Source of the DNA: Novosphingobium sp. G106
GTDB taxonomy: Bacteria; Pseudomonadota; Alphaproteobacteria; Sphingomonadales; Sphingomonadaceae
Assembly: GCF_019075875.1 (NCBI RefSeq)
Contig: NZ_JAHOOZ010000001.1
Span: 6,053,501 to 6,117,500 of the forward strand
Direction: 5' to 3'
DNA length: 64,000 nucleotides
The notes under the pieces were generated by a model, which did not search any database, was not told the origin of the DNA, and was given only the letters and a program-made list of their open reading frames with translations. Below are positions 1 through 9,244 of this stretch, piece by piece; the first letter of the stretch is position 1, and every line of letters begins with the position of its first letter. The translations under genes and the position numbers were made by a program.

Positions 1-2
1 GC

Positions 3-635
3 AAGAGCTATGCGTCGATGCTTGAGGAAGACCTCAAGATGCGCAAGTTCATCATGGAATCGCTGCCGCAGGCCGCGATCTCCAAGGTTGTCATCGAGCG
101 TCCGGCCAAGCTGTGCCGCGTGTCGATCTATGCCGCCCGCCCGGGCGTCATCATCGGCAAGAAGGGCGCCGACATCGAGAAGCTGCGCTCGCAGCTGGCC
201 AAGCTGACCAGCAGCGAAGTGAAGCTGAACATCGTCGAGATCCGCAAGCCGGAAATCGACGCCAAGCTCGTCGCCCAGGGCATCGCCGACCAGCTGGTTC
301 GCCGCGTGGCTTTCCGCCGTGCGATGAAGCGCGCCGTGCAGTCGGCGCTGCGTCTCGGCGCGGAGGGCATCAAGATCACTTGCGGCGGCCGTCTCGGCGG
401 CGCCGAGATCGCCCGTGTCGAATGGTACCGCGAAGGCCGCGTGCCGCTCCACACGCTGCGCGCGCACATCGATTACGCTGAGGCCGAGGCGCTGACCGCC
501 TACGGCATCATCGGCATCAAGTGCTGGATCTTCAAGGGCGAGATTCTCGGCCACGATCCGATGGCGCAGGACCGGCTCATGATGGAGGCCCAGACCTCCG
601 GCGTGCGTCCGGCACGCGAAGACCGCAGGAACTAA
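3..635 (+). CDS. rpsC: 30S ribosomal protein S3 (5' end outside window)
   Basis: Small-subunit head protein that lines the mRNA entry channel. The frame is open from base 3 ([16 protein letters not shown]), so about 20 N-terminal residues lie upstream of the window. The KH domain shows the GxxG loop in [15 protein letters not shown], followed by the C-terminal S3 domain ([20 protein letters not shown]). It ends 3 nt before rplP, the usual S10-spc order. Identity is clear. Confidence 0.97.
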   Translation, partial: KSYASMLEEDLKMRKFIMESLPQAAISKVVIERPAKLCRVSIYAARPGVIIGKKGADIEKLRSQLAKLTSSEVKLNIVEIRKPEIDAKLVAQGIADQLVRRVAFRRAMKRAVQSALRLGAEGIKITCGGRLGGAEIARVEWYREGRVPLHTLRAHIDYAEAEALTAYGIIGIKCWIFKGEILGHDPMAQDRLMMEAQTSGVRPAREDRRN

Positions 636-638
636 GTC

Positions 639-1073
639 ATGCTGCAACCTAAGAAAACCAAGTTCCGCAAGGCCTTCAAGGGCCGGATCAAGGGCGATGC
701 CAAGGGCGGCACCGATCTGAACTTCGGTTCCTATGGCCTCAAGGCCATGGAGCCCGAGCGGATCACCGCCCGCCAGATCGAAGCGGCCCGCCGCGCGATC
801 ACGCGTCACATCAAGCGCCAGGGCCGTCTCTGGATTCGCGTCTTCCCCGACGTGCCGGTGACGAAGAAGCCCGCCGAAGTCCGCCAGGGCAAGGGCAAGG
901 GTGCGATCGAGTACTGGGCTGCCCGCGTCAAGCCGGGCCGCATCCTGTTCGAGCTCGACGGCGTTCCCGGTCCGCTCGCCGCTGTTGCGTTCCAGCGCGC
1001 CGCGATGAAGCTGCCGATCAAGACCAAGGTCGTCGCCCGTCTTGGCGACACCTCGCACCTGGGAGCCGAATGA
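639..1073 (+). CDS. rplP: 50S ribosomal protein L16
   Basis: Large-subunit protein near the A-site tRNA elbow. It has 144 residues, the normal length, with the signature segments [20 protein letters not shown] and [17 protein letters not shown]. The ATG lies 3 nt after the rpsC stop, and the TGA overlaps the start of rpmC (ATGA), which suggests translational coupling. Confidence 0.97.
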   Translation: MLQPKKTKFRKAFKGRIKGDAKGGTDLNFGSYGLKAMEPERITARQIEAARRAITRHIKRQGRLWIRVFPDVPVTKKPAEVRQGKGKGAIEYWAARVKPGRILFELDGVPGPLAAVAFQRAAMKLPIKTKVVARLGDTSHLGAE

Positions 1074-1291
1074 TGGCCGCCAAGAACTCCAACAAGGTCG
1101 AAGACCTGCGCGTGAAGAGCGACGATCAGCTGCAGGGTGACCTCGCCGAGCTGAAGCGTGAGGCGTTCAACCTGCGCTTCCAGGCCGCGACGAACCAGCT
1201 CGAACGTCCGGCACGCATCAAGGAAGTGCGCCGCGACATCGCCCGTATCAAGACGCTGCAGACTGAGCGCACTCAGTCGCCCAAGGCGTAA
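1070..1291 (+). CDS. rpmC: 50S ribosomal protein L29
   Basis: Protein at the peptide exit, next to L23. It has 73 residues and the typical two-helix pattern ([35 protein letters not shown]). Two ATG codons are adjacent (1070 and 1073). The first overlaps the rplP stop, so either may be used and the difference is one Met. Confidence 0.95.
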   Translation: MMAAKNSNKVEDLRVKSDDQLQGDLAELKREAFNLRFQAATNQLERPARIKEVRRDIARIKTLQTERTQSPKA

Positions 1292-1301
1292 GGAGACTAC
1301 G

Positions 1302-1571
1302 ATGCCCAAGCGTATTCTGATCGGGACCGTGGTTTCCGACAAGACCGACAAGACCGTCGTGGTCCGCGTCGAGCGCAAGGTGAAGCACCCGATGTACGGG
1401 AAGATCATCCGCCGCTCGAAGAAGTACCACGCCCACGACGAGGACAACACGTACAAGGCCGGCGAGACCGTGCGGATCGAAGAGACCCGCCCGATGTCGA
1501 AGCTGAAGACGTGGAAGGTCATCGATCGCGTCACGGCCGGCAAGACTGCCGCCGTCGAAGCGGACGTCTGA
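1302..1571 (+). CDS. rpsQ: 30S ribosomal protein S17
   Basis: Primary 16S rRNA-binding OB-fold protein of 89 residues. The ATG at 1302 is chosen because it follows an AAGGAG ribosome binding site and begins the family N-terminus [20 protein letters not shown]. The same frame is open further upstream, but that stretch only overlaps rpmC. The motif [19 protein letters not shown] confirms the family. Confidence 0.96.
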   Translation: MPKRILIGTVVSDKTDKTVVVRVERKVKHPMYGKIIRRSKKYHAHDEDNTYKAGETVRIEETRPMSKLKTWKVIDRVTAGKTAAVEADV

Positions 1572-1631
1572 GCTAGATTTTTGGAACTGCCGGACTGGTT
1601 CCGGCAAGCCGACTGAGAAGGAACCGGATCG

Positions 1632-2000
1632 ATGATCCAGATGCAATCCAATCTCGACGTCGCGGACAACAGCGGCGCCAAGCGCGTCCAGTGCATCAAG
1701 GTGCTGGGCGGGTCGAAGCGTCGTTTTGCCGGCGTCGGCGACATCATCGTGGTGTCGATCAAGGAAGCGCAGCCCCGTGCTCGCGTGAAGAAGGGCGACG
1801 TTCACCGCGCCGTGATCGTGCGTACCCGCAAGGACGTGCGCCGCGCCGATGGCTCGGTGATCCGCTTCGACAGCAACGCTGCCGTGCTGATCAACAAGAA
1901 CGAAGAGCCGATCGGCACTCGTATCTTCGGGCCGGTGGTGCGCGAACTGCGCGGCCGCGGCTTCATGAAGATCATTTCGCTCGCGCCGGAGGTGCTGTGA
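1632..2000 (+). CDS. rplN: 50S ribosomal protein L14
   Basis: Large-subunit protein at the intersubunit bridge. It has 122 residues, starting [18 protein letters not shown], with the L14 core [18 protein letters not shown]. About 60 nt separate it from rpsQ, a wider gap than elsewhere in the cluster, holding a small GC-rich inverted repeat (TGCCGGACTGGTTCCGGCA). Its last base overlaps the rplX start. Confidence 0.97.
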   Translation: MIQMQSNLDVADNSGAKRVQCIKVLGGSKRRFAGVGDIIVVSIKEAQPRARVKKGDVHRAVIVRTRKDVRRADGSVIRFDSNAAVLINKNEEPIGTRIFGPVVRELRGRGFMKIISLAPEVL

Positions 2001-2320
2001 TGGCTGCCGCCAAGATCAAGAAGGGTGACTCCGTCGTCATCCGTTCGGGCAAGGACAAGGGCCGTACCGGCACCGTCCTGCAGGTGCTCCCCAAGGACGA
2101 GAAGGTGCTGGTTGCCGGCATCAACGTCGCCACGCGCCACCGCAAGCCGACCCAGGACAACCCGCAGGGTGGCATCGACCGCCGCGAGGCTCCGATGCAC
2201 ATCTCGAAGGTGAGCCTGGCCGACCCCAAGGACGGCAAGGCGACCCGCGTCCGTTTCGAAACCAAGGACGGAAAGAAGGTCCGCGTGGCCGTCAAGTCCG
2301 GGGAGACGATCGATGGCTGA
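2000..2320 (+). CDS. rplX: 50S ribosomal protein L24
   Basis: Assembly-initiator protein near the exit tunnel, 106 residues with an N-terminal KOW motif ([20 protein letters not shown]). The ATG at 2000 overlaps the rplN stop (TGATGG context). The frame stays open upstream within rplN, but the family N-terminus starts here. The 3' end overlaps rplE by 8 nt. Confidence 0.96.
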   Translation: MAAAKIKKGDSVVIRSGKDKGRTGTVLQVLPKDEKVLVAGINVATRHRKPTQDNPQGGIDRREAPMHISKVSLADPKDGKATRVRFETKDGKKVRVAVKSGETIDG

Positions 2321-2894
2321 CAATTACGTTCCGCGCATGCGGAAGAAGTACGACGATCAGATCGTCGCCGCGATGACCGAGAAGTTCGGTTACAAGAACG
2401 CGATGGAAGTGCCGAAGATCGAGAAGATCACGCTCAACATGGGCGTCGGCGAAGGCACGCAGGACCGCAAGAAGGTCACCACGGCCGTCGAGGAAATGCA
2501 GCTGATCGCGGGCCAGAAGCCCGTCGTCACCAAGGCGAAGAAGTCGATCGCGCAGTTCAAGCTGCGCGAGGGCATGGCGATCGGTTGCAAGGTCACCCTG
2601 CGCCGTGAACGCATGTACGAATTCCTCGACCGCCTGATCACCGTGGCCATGCCCCGCATCCGCGACTTTCGCGGCCTGAACCCGAAGAGCTTCGACGGGC
2701 GTGGCAACTACGCGATGGGTCTCAAGGAGCAGATCATCTTCACCGAGATCAGCTACGACCAGATCGAAAAGGTGCGCGGCATGGATATCATCGTGACCAC
2801 CACCGCAAAGACCGACGACGAAGCGCGCGAGCTGCTCCGCCTGTTCGGTTTCCCGTTCCCGCTGGATGCTGCTGAACAGCAGCAGGCCGCGTAA
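2313..2894 (+). CDS. rplE: 50S ribosomal protein L5
   Basis: 5S rRNA-binding protein of the central protuberance. It has 193 residues, with the signatures [12 protein letters not shown] and [16 protein letters not shown]. It starts inside the end of rplX, so it is probably coupled. The short C-terminal tail (DAAEQQQAA) is not conserved. Confidence 0.97.
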   Translation: MADNYVPRMRKKYDDQIVAAMTEKFGYKNAMEVPKIEKITLNMGVGEGTQDRKKVTTAVEEMQLIAGQKPVVTKAKKSIAQFKLREGMAIGCKVTLRRERMYEFLDRLITVAMPRIRDFRGLNPKSFDGRGNYAMGLKEQIIFTEISYDQIEKVRGMDIIVTTTAKTDDEARELLRLFGFPFPLDAAEQQQAA

Positions 2895-2924
2895 GTGAAG
2901 CTTTGAAGAAGAGAGCTTAAGTCC

Positions 2925-3230
2925 ATGGCGAAACTGAGTTCGATCAACAAGAATGAGCGTCGCAAGAAGCTCGTTAAGAAGTATGCCGCGAAGTATGCGG
3001 CTCTCAAGGCCCAGGCCGACGATGAATCGCTCGACGATACCGAGCGTCTCATTGCGCGTCTGAAGCTGGCTGAGATCCCGCGTAACGCTAACCCGACCCG
3101 GGTGCGCAACCGCTGCGCCACCACCGGCCGCCCGCGCGGCTATTATCGCAAGTTCGGCCTGTGCAGGATCGAGCTGCGGGATAAGGGCAACAAGGGCCTT
3201 ATCCCCGGTCTGACCAAGTCGAGCTGGTAA
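2925..3230 (+). CDS. rpsN: 30S ribosomal protein S14 (zinc-free form)
   Basis: 101-residue long-type S14. The zinc-ribbon CxxC pairs of the short form are absent; the conserved block is [20 protein letters not shown]. Located between rplE and rpsH as in other alphaproteobacterial spc clusters, preceded by an AGAGAG-type ribosome binding site. Confidence 0.97.
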   Translation: MAKLSSINKNERRKKLVKKYAAKYAALKAQADDESLDDTERLIARLKLAEIPRNANPTRVRNRCATTGRPRGYYRKFGLCRIELRDKGNKGLIPGLTKSSW

Positions 3231-3239
3231 GGAAAAGCG

Positions 3240-3635
3240 ATGGCACTGACCGATCCCCTGGGTGATATGCTCACCCGCATCCGCAATGGCCAGCGGGCGA
3301 AGAAGGACACGATCCTCTCGCCGGCTTCGAAGCTGCGCGCCCGCGTGCTCGAAGTGCTGCAGCGGGAAGGCTATATCCGCGGCTACAGCGAGGACGCCAC
3401 CGGCCTCCACCCGCAGCTGCGCATCGAGCTGAAGTATTTCGAAGGCGAGCCGGCGATCAAGCACGTCGCTCGCGTCTCCAAGCCGGGCCGCCGCGTCTAC
3501 TCGGGTTCCAAGGAACTTCCGGTGATCCGTAACGGCCTTGGCATCACCATCGTCTCGACGCCCAAGGGCGTGCTCTCGGATGCCGAAGCACGCGCCCAGA
3601 ACGTCGGCGGCGAAGTGCTTGCGGAGGTGTTCTGA
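3240..3635 (+). CDS. rpsH: 30S ribosomal protein S8
   Basis: Primary 16S rRNA binder; in enterobacteria it is also the spc-operon translational repressor. It has 131 residues, starting [18 protein letters not shown] and ending with the conserved [26 protein letters not shown]. Its last base is the first base of the rplF ATG. No obvious S8-binding mimic was identified in the rplX-rplE region. Confidence 0.97.
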   Translation: MALTDPLGDMLTRIRNGQRAKKDTILSPASKLRARVLEVLQREGYIRGYSEDATGLHPQLRIELKYFEGEPAIKHVARVSKPGRRVYSGSKELPVIRNGLGITIVSTPKGVLSDAEARAQNVGGEVLAEVF

Positions 3636-4168
3636 TGAGCCGCATCGGTAAAGTACCGGTTCCGGTGCCCGCGGGCGTGACCGCGGACATCGCCGATGGC
3701 AAGCTGACCGTAAAGGGCCCCAAGGGCACCCTGACGCTCAACCTGCGCGACGAGATCAGCTATGCGGTCGAAGACGGCCGTATCCTGGTCAAGCCGGCGA
3801 ACGACACCAAGGCCGCTCGCGCGTTCTGGGGCATGCAGCGTACGCTGGTCAGCAACCTCGTCACCGGCGTGACCGAGGGCTACACCAAGACGCTGCTGAT
3901 CACCGGCGTCGGCTACCGCGCCAATGCCCAGGGCAAGAACCTGAAGCTGCAGCTCGGCTACAGCCACGACGTCGATTTCGCGATCCCGGAAGGCATCGAG
4001 ATCAAGACCCCGGATAACACCACGGTCGAGATCAGCGGTATCGACAAGCAGCAGGTCGGCCAGGTTGCCGCCGAGATTCGTCGCTGGCGCAAGCCCGAAC
4101 CCTACAAGGGCAAGGGTATCAAGTACCGCGGCGAGTACATCTTCCGCAAGGAAGGGAAGAAGAAGTAA
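3635..4168 (+). CDS. rplF: 50S ribosomal protein L6
   Basis: 177 residues with two L6 folds ([12 protein letters not shown] at the N-terminus, [17 protein letters not shown] at the C-terminus). It binds near the sarcin-ricin loop and supports elongation-factor binding. TGATG/TAATG-type one-base overlaps link it to rpsH and rplR. Confidence 0.97.
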   Translation: MSRIGKVPVPVPAGVTADIADGKLTVKGPKGTLTLNLRDEISYAVEDGRILVKPANDTKAARAFWGMQRTLVSNLVTGVTEGYTKTLLITGVGYRANAQGKNLKLQLGYSHDVDFAIPEGIEIKTPDNTTVEISGIDKQQVGQVAAEIRRWRKPEPYKGKGIKYRGEYIFRKEGKKK

Positions 4169-4518
4169 TGGCCAAGCTCTCTCTGTTCGATCGCCGCAAG
4201 CGGCGTGTTCGCACCGCGCTGAAGGCTCGTGCCGGTGGGCGTCCGCGCCTGTCGGTCCACCGTTCGGGTCGCCACATGTATGCCCAGATCATCGACGACA
4301 GCGAAGGCCGCACCGTGGCCTACGCATCGACGCTGACCAAGGGCAGCAAGGGCCCCGGCGCCACGACCGAGGCGGCTGCCAAGGTTGGCAAGGAGCTCGC
4401 CGAGCTCGCCAAGAAGGCTGGCGTGACCTCCGTCGTGTTCGATCGCGGCGGCTTCCTGTTCCATGGCCGCGTCAAGGCGCTGGCCGACGCCGCGCGTGAA
4501 GGCGGGCTGGAGTTCTGA
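4168..4518 (+). CDS. rplR: 50S ribosomal protein L18
   Basis: 5S rRNA-binding partner of L5, 116 residues. The conserved blocks are [20 protein letters not shown] and [25 protein letters not shown]. It overlaps rplF and rpsE by one base at each end. Confidence 0.97.
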   Translation: MAKLSLFDRRKRRVRTALKARAGGRPRLSVHRSGRHMYAQIIDDSEGRTVAYASTLTKGSKGPGATTEAAAKVGKELAELAKKAGVTSVVFDRGGFLFHGRVKALADAAREGGLEF

Positions 4519-5273
4519 TGATGGCTGACGAAAACAACAACGGCACCGAAGTGATCGACACGCCGGTCTCGGCCGATGCGCCGGCCGGTGGTGACACCCG
4601 CGAGGGCCGTGGCCCTGGTGGCGGTCGCGGCCGTGGCCGTGGCGGCAACGACCGTGGCGGCGGCAACGATCGTGGCGGCCGTGGCGGCCGCCGGGACGAC
4701 CGCAACAATCGTGGCCGTGGTGGCGAGGATGAGGGCGGCGAGGAGCTCATTGAAAAGCTCGTCCACATCAACCGCGTCTCCAAGACGGTGAAGGGCGGCA
4801 AGCGCTTCGGTTTCGCGGCGCTGGTCGTCGTGGGCGACGGCAAGGGCCGCGTCGGCTTCGGTCATGGCAAGGCCCGCGAAGTGCCCGAGGCCATCACCAA
4901 GGCGACCGCTTCGGCCAAGAAGAAGATGGTCCGCGTTCCGCTCAAGGAAGGCCGCACGCTGCACCATGACGGCAAGGGCCACTTCGGCGCCGGCAAGGTC
5001 AACGTCCGTTCGGCTCCGGCCGGTACCGGCATCATCGCGGGCGGCCCGATGCGCGCCGTCTTCGAGAGCCTGGGCGTTGCCGACGTGGTGACCAAGTCGG
5101 TCGGCACCTCGAACCCCTACAACATGATCCGCGCCACCTTCGACGCTCTGGTCAACCAGACCTCGCCGAAGTCGGTCGCCCAGCGTCGCGGCAAGAAGGT
5201 CGCCGACCTGCTGGGTCGCGGCGGTGCCACTGCGGTGGAGGCTGAGGCCGCCGCCGACGCGATTGCGGAGTAA
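4518..5273 (+). CDS. rpsE: 30S ribosomal protein S5 with RGG-rich N-terminal extension
   Basis: S5 acts in translational accuracy and 30S assembly. It has 251 residues against roughly 165 in E. coli. The conserved part starts near residue 75 ([23 protein letters not shown]) and runs through dsRBD-like and S5 C-terminal domains. Residues about 25-75 form an RG/RGG/ND-rich low-complexity tail ([12 protein letters not shown] repeats). I recall similar tails in other sphingomonads, so it is probably a lineage trait. ATG codons at 4518 and 4521 are both possible starts. Confidence 0.95.
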   Translation: MMADENNNGTEVIDTPVSADAPAGGDTREGRGPGGGRGRGRGGNDRGGGNDRGGRGGRRDDRNNRGRGGEDEGGEELIEKLVHINRVSKTVKGGKRFGFAALVVVGDGKGRVGFGHGKAREVPEAITKATASAKKKMVRVPLKEGRTLHHDGKGHFGAGKVNVRSAPAGTGIIAGGPMRAVFESLGVADVVTKSVGTSNPYNMIRATFDALVNQTSPKSVAQRRGKKVADLLGRGGATAVEAEAAADAIAE

Positions 5274-5278
5274 GCGAG

Positions 5279-5455
5279 ATGGCAAAGATCAAGCTCAAGC
5301 AGATCGGCTCGCCGATCCGCCGTCCCGAAGCGCAGAAGAAGATCCTCATCGGCCTCGGCCTCGGCAAGATGCACCGCGTCGTCGAGCTCGAGGACACCGC
5401 CGAGGTTCGCGGTGCGATCGCCAAGCTGCCGCACATGGTGGCCGTGATCGACTGA
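5279..5455 (+). CDS. rpmD: 50S ribosomal protein L30
   Basis: 58-residue L30 ([20 protein letters not shown], ending LPHMVAVID). The ATG lies 5 nt after the rpsE stop, with the ribosome binding site in the rpsE end (GGAGTAAGCG). It is the last gene before a strong terminator, although rplO normally follows directly. Confidence 0.96.
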   Translation: MAKIKLKQIGSPIRRPEAQKKILIGLGLGKMHRVVELEDTAEVRGAIAKLPHMVAVID

Positions 5456-5480
5456 TCGCTCTGGCGACGACCCAACACGG

Positions 5481-5507
5481 AAAGCCCCGGCGAAGCCGGG
5501 GCTTTTT
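5481..5507 (+). terminator. Rho-independent terminator after rpmD
   Basis: An 11-bp perfect stem (AAAGCCCCGGC / GCCGGGGCTTT) closes a GAA loop and runs into a T5 tract, 25 nt after the rpmD stop. A second smaller hairpin (GGCCGT-CGCA-ACGGCC, 5515-5530) with a downstream T5 follows. Together they should separate rpsC-rpmD from rplO. Confidence 0.85.
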
Positions 5508-5685
5508 GCGTTGGGGCCGTCGCAACGGCCTGTCGCATTTTTACAAATTTTTGGTTGGCTGTGGTCACTAGTGATTAGTCGGCGCGATGGGATTGGCGTA
5601 CCGTCAGCCGTCGCCAGCCTAACCCTCGGCGTGCTGACGATTGAGATCGCCTTGTAGCGCTCCCGCCCGATGCAGGAGACCCGCA

Positions 5686-5916
5686 ATGCCCCTCTTCAGG
5701 ATCTTCCCGACCGACCAGACGTTCTCGTCCGCCGAGATCATCGCGGACGATCCCGCGGCGGTCTTCCAGATCGTCGGCGGGCTTGCCTGCCGCGAAGCCG
5801 ATGTGATCGCGGACGGCGCCTACGCCTTTTCGCTGCGTCTCGGCGACAACGGCCTCTGGACGATCTTTCAGCGCGATCGCGAGGAAGAAGAGGAATTGAT
5901 CCCGGCCTTCGGCTAG
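5686..5916 (+). CDS. conserved small hypothetical protein
   Basis: 76-residue acidic soluble protein (MPLFRIFPTDQTFSSAEIIA, ending in an E5 cluster and LIPAFG). The ATG at 5686 follows an AGGAG site at 5674-5678; an upstream in-frame ATG at 5641 has no such site. No signal peptide or domain is recognised. It lies in the rpmD-rplO gap, just upstream of the acyltransferase. Function unknown. Confidence 0.7.
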   Translation: MPLFRIFPTDQTFSSAEIIADDPAAVFQIVGGLACREADVIADGAYAFSLRLGDNGLWTIFQRDREEEEELIPAFG

Positions 5917-5951
5917 CCGTTCATTAACCATATCCGCGGTATCGCCCTGCA

Positions 5952-7097
5952 ATGGGCATGCTGCGGGTCTTGCTGGCGATGGCGGTGCTGCTGGGACATA
6001 CCGGCGGCTTCGGCGGCTACATGCTCACTGGCGGGCCAGTGGCGGTCCAGGCCTTCTACATCATCTCGGGCTTCTACATGGGGCTTGTGCTCAACGAGCG
6101 CTACGATCGGCCTGCCTTGAACTGTACGTTCTACCTGAACCGGGCGATCCGCATCTATGCGATCTACCTGTTCTTTCTCGCGCTCTACCTGGCGGTGATG
6201 GCGGCGGTGCAGATCCAGACCGGCAGTTCGCCGCTCGCGCCCTATCTGACCGATACCGTGTCGCTGCCCGAGAAGCTGTTCATGGGCCTGCTCAACCTCA
6301 CCGTTGCCGGGCAGGACCTGACGCTGCACCTGGGGGTGCAGGGCGGGCACCTGGCCTGGACTAGCCATCCCTTCAAACTCGACGGCAATGACGTCTTCCA
6401 TTTCATGCTGATCCCGATGGCTTGGTCGCTGGCGCTCGAGATCTATTTCTACGCGCTCGCGCCCTTCATCGCACGGCGGCCGGCGAGGCAGATCGCGCTG
6501 CTGATGTCCGCGTCGATCGTGGCGCGGATCGTGGCGGCGCTGATGGGCTACAGCGGCGATCCTTACTCTTATCGCTTCTTCCCCTTCGAACTGGCGTTCT
6601 TCCTGGCCGGCGTGCTGGCCTACAAGGCCTGGGCGGCACGGCCCGAGCTGTGGCAGCGCCCTGCGGCGCGGCTGCTGGCGCTGGCGGTGCCCGTCGTGCT
6701 CGCCGCCTATCCCTGGCTGCGTGGCGACTGGCCGGACGCGGCCTTCTTCTCGCCCGCGCGGATCGGCACGCTGCTGCTGGTCGCCGTCGCCCTGCCGGCG
6801 ATCCATGGCTGGAGCCGCCATTCGCGGCTCGACCGGACCGTGGGCGAGTTGTCCTACCCGGTCTATCTCTCGCACTTCCTCGTGACCGCGATCATTCCTG
6901 CGGCCGGCGTCTTCGCGGGCCGGTCAGGGTTGCGGACCCTGGCGGTGATCGCGGTTACCCTGGCGCTGTCCTGGGTCGTCGTGCGCTTCCTCGACGACGG
7001 TATCGAGGCCTGGCGCCGCCGCATCGCGCGGCGGGCGGGCGCGACGGGCGAGGGCGACGAGTCAAAAGGGGGTGACAGCACGCCACGCTTCGCCTAA
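5952..7097 (+). CDS. acyltransferase family 3 (OafA/YrhL type) membrane protein
   Basis: 381-residue multi-pass membrane protein. The family marks are an N-terminal helix with the catalytic-type histidine (AMAVLLGHTGG), the PVAVQAFYIISGFYMGL segment, the NRAIRIYAIY basic motif, and about ten hydrophobic segments. Such enzymes O-acylate surface polysaccharides or lipids on the outer face of the inner membrane. The gene sits between rpmD and rplO and ends 51 nt before rplO, so rplO may be read from the same transcript. The substrate cannot be inferred. Confidence 0.85.
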   Translation: MGMLRVLLAMAVLLGHTGGFGGYMLTGGPVAVQAFYIISGFYMGLVLNERYDRPALNCTFYLNRAIRIYAIYLFFLALYLAVMAAVQIQTGSSPLAPYLTDTVSLPEKLFMGLLNLTVAGQDLTLHLGVQGGHLAWTSHPFKLDGNDVFHFMLIPMAWSLALEIYFYALAPFIARRPARQIALLMSASIVARIVAALMGYSGDPYSYRFFPFELAFFLAGVLAYKAWAARPELWQRPAARLLALAVPVVLAAYPWLRGDWPDAAFFSPARIGTLLLVAVALPAIHGWSRHSRLDRTVGELSYPVYLSHFLVTAIIPAAGVFAGRSGLRTLAVIAVTLALSWVVVRFLDDGIEAWRRRIARRAGATGEGDESKGGDSTPRFA

Positions 7098-7148
7098 GGG
7101 GCCGCCTTTCCAACCAAGCGCGACTAAAGCGAAAGCGAGTGCACGACC

Positions 7149-7682
7149 ATGACTTTCAAACTCAACGAACTCCGTGACAACGATGGCGCCCGCAAGGGCC
7201 GCATGCGCGTCGGCCGTGGTATCGGCTCGGGCAAGGGCAAGACCGCCGGCCGCGGCCAGAAAGGCGCCAAGGCGCGTTCGGGCGTCAGCGTCAACGGTTT
7301 CGAGGGCGGCCAGATGCCGCTCCACATGCGTATCCCGAAGCGCGGCTTCAACAACATCTTCGCCAAGGACTATGCCGAGGTGAACCTGGGCCTCGTCCAG
7401 AAGGCGATCGACGCGGGCAAGCTCGACGCCAAGGCGGAGATCGACCACGCCGCGCTCAAGGCCGCTGGCCTGGCCCGCGGCGGCAAGGACGGCGTCCGCC
7501 TCCTCGCCAAGGGTGAGTTCACCGCGAAGGCCAGCTTCCTGGTCGCCGGCGTGTCGAAGGGCGCGCGCGAGGCGGTCGAGAAGGCTGGCGGTTCGGTGAC
7601 CGTGCCCGAGGCCGGGCCGAGCGAGCACGAGAAGAAGACCGCTCGCCGCGAGGCGAACAAGGCCGCCAAGGCCGCCAAGTAA
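7149..7682 (+). CDS. rplO: 50S ribosomal protein L15
   Basis: 177-residue L15. The glycine-rich N-terminus ([20 protein letters not shown]) and the [17 protein letters not shown] block are diagnostic. The C-terminus carries an extra Lys/Ala-rich tail ([17 protein letters not shown]). It is separated from rpmD by 1.7 kb holding two unrelated genes and a terminator. Confidence 0.96.
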   Translation: MTFKLNELRDNDGARKGRMRVGRGIGSGKGKTAGRGQKGAKARSGVSVNGFEGGQMPLHMRIPKRGFNNIFAKDYAEVNLGLVQKAIDAGKLDAKAEIDHAALKAAGLARGGKDGVRLLAKGEFTAKASFLVAGVSKGAREAVEKAGGSVTVPEAGPSEHEKKTARREANKAAKAAK

Positions 7683-7690
7683 GCATCGGG

Positions 7691-7712
7691 GCCCTCGCGG
7701 AAGCGGGGGCCT
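7691..7712 (+). terminator. hairpin after rplO
   Basis: A 9-bp stem (GGCCCTCGC / GCGGGGGCC, one G-T pair) with a GGAA loop lies 8 nt after the rplO stop. Only a short T4 occurs 8 nt further on, so it may be an attenuator or RNA-stabilising hairpin rather than a full terminator. Confidence 0.45.
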
Positions 7713-7767
7713 CAAGCTTTTCGGTAAGAGCCTCTGCGGCCGCGCGGACAAAGTTGGACGTCAGGGG

Positions 7768-7795
7768 TTCGACATCCGCCCTTCGGCATTATATG
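7768..7795 (+). promoter_or_regulatory. candidate sigma-70-type promoter for secY
   Basis: TTCGAC (7768-7773) and TATATG (7790-7795) are spaced 16 nt apart, about 50 nt before the secY start and after the rplO hairpin. The elements are near consensus, but no transcription start evidence is available. Confidence 0.4.
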
Positions 7796-7847
7796 GGCAG
7801 AGGCTAGCCGGTAGCACACCGGCAATCATGCAAGGCTCACCACCCCG

Positions 7848-9197
7848 ATGGCATCACGCGCCGACAATATTGCGAGCAATCTGAATCTCGCCAACTTTTC
7901 CAAGGCGACCGAGCTCAAGAAGCGGATCTGGTTCACGGTCGGTGCGCTGATCGTGTTCCGTTTCCTGACCTTCGTGCCGCTGCCGGGGATCAACCCCGTG
8001 GCGCTGAAGCAGTTCCTCGATCGCAGCGCGGGCGGCATCCTCGACTTCTTCAACATGTTCTCGGGCGGCGCGCTGTCGAACTACAGCCTGATCAGCCTGG
8101 GCGTGATGCCCTACATCACCGCCTCGATCGTCGTGCAGCTGGCCTCGTCGCTGCACCCGTCGCTGGCAGCGCTCAAGAAGGAAGGCGATTCGGGGCGCAA
8201 GAAGCTCAATCAGTATTCGCGCTACGGTGCCGTGCTGCTGGCCGTGGTCCAGGGCTTCGCCATCCTCAAGAACGCCGAGGTCCAGGGCTTCGCAGTCAAT
8301 CCCGGCCCGCTGTTCTATGTCGCGGGCATCATCTCGCTGGTCGGCGGCACCATGTTCCTGCTGTGGATCGGTGAGCAGATAACCTCGCGTGGGATCGGCA
8401 ACGGCACGTCGCTGATCATCATGGCGGGCATCGTCGCGCAGATGCCGAAGTCGCTCGTCAACCTGTTCGAGGGCGGCCGCACCGGTTCGGTCAACGGCTT
8501 CGTCGTCGTCGCGATGGTGGGGTTGCTGATCGGCATGGTTCTGCTGATCTGCTTCATGGAACGCGCCCAGCGCCGTCTGCTGATCCAGTATCCCAAGCGC
8601 GCGACCCAGCGCGGCATGATGCAGGCCGATCGCAGCCACCTGCCGCTGAAGCTCAACACCGCCGGCGTCATCCCGCCGATCTTCGCCAGTTCGCTGCTGC
8701 TGCTGCCGCTGACGATCACCCAGTTCGCCGGCAGCGGGCTCTCGCCCGAGAGCAAGGTGGGCCAGTTCGTCGTGGCGCTGAACCAGTACCTGGGCCACGG
8801 CAAGCCGGTCTACATGCTGCTCTATGCCGCGGGCATCATCTTCTTCAGCTTCTTCTACACCGCCGTGGTGTTCAACCCGGAGGAAACCGCGGAGAACCTC
8901 AAGAAGAACGGCGGGTTCATCCCCGGCATCCGTCCGGGCAAAAACACCGAGAATTATCTCGACTACGTGCTGACCCGCATCACGGTGATCGGCGCCGCCT
9001 ACCTGACGATCGTCTGCGTCCTGCCGGAATGGGTCATCGCCGAGACGGGCATGCATTTCCTCGTCGCCGGCGGCACCAGCCTGCTGATCGTCGTCAACGT
9101 GACTGTGGATACGATTACCCAGATCCAGTCCCATCTGCTCGCGCATCAGTATGGTGACCTCATCAAGAAAGCCAAACTGAAGGGCCGTCTGCGCTAA
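7848..9197 (+). CDS. secY: protein translocase subunit SecY
   Basis: Central pore of the Sec translocon in the inner membrane. It has 449 residues with ten hydrophobic segments. Landmarks are the N-terminal RIWFTVGALIVFRFLTFVPLPGI, the plug region (FFNMFSGGALSNYSL), and the cytoplasmic loop before the last helices (GFIPGIRPGKNTENYLDYVL). It precedes adk, as in many bacteria. Confidence 0.97.
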   Translation: MASRADNIASNLNLANFSKATELKKRIWFTVGALIVFRFLTFVPLPGINPVALKQFLDRSAGGILDFFNMFSGGALSNYSLISLGVMPYITASIVVQLASSLHPSLAALKKEGDSGRKKLNQYSRYGAVLLAVVQGFAILKNAEVQGFAVNPGPLFYVAGIISLVGGTMFLLWIGEQITSRGIGNGTSLIIMAGIVAQMPKSLVNLFEGGRTGSVNGFVVVAMVGLLIGMVLLICFMERAQRRLLIQYPKRATQRGMMQADRSHLPLKLNTAGVIPPIFASSLLLLPLTITQFAGSGLSPESKVGQFVVALNQYLGHGKPVYMLLYAAGIIFFSFFYTAVVFNPEETAENLKKNGGFIPGIRPGKNTENYLDYVLTRITVIGAAYLTIVCVLPEWVIAETGMHFLVAGGTSLLIVVNVTVDTITQIQSHLLAHQYGDLIKKAKLKGRLR

Positions 9198-9244
9198 GCT
9201 CGAGAGGACTTAGGACGCGCCAAGCAAGATAAGGGGCGATAAGA

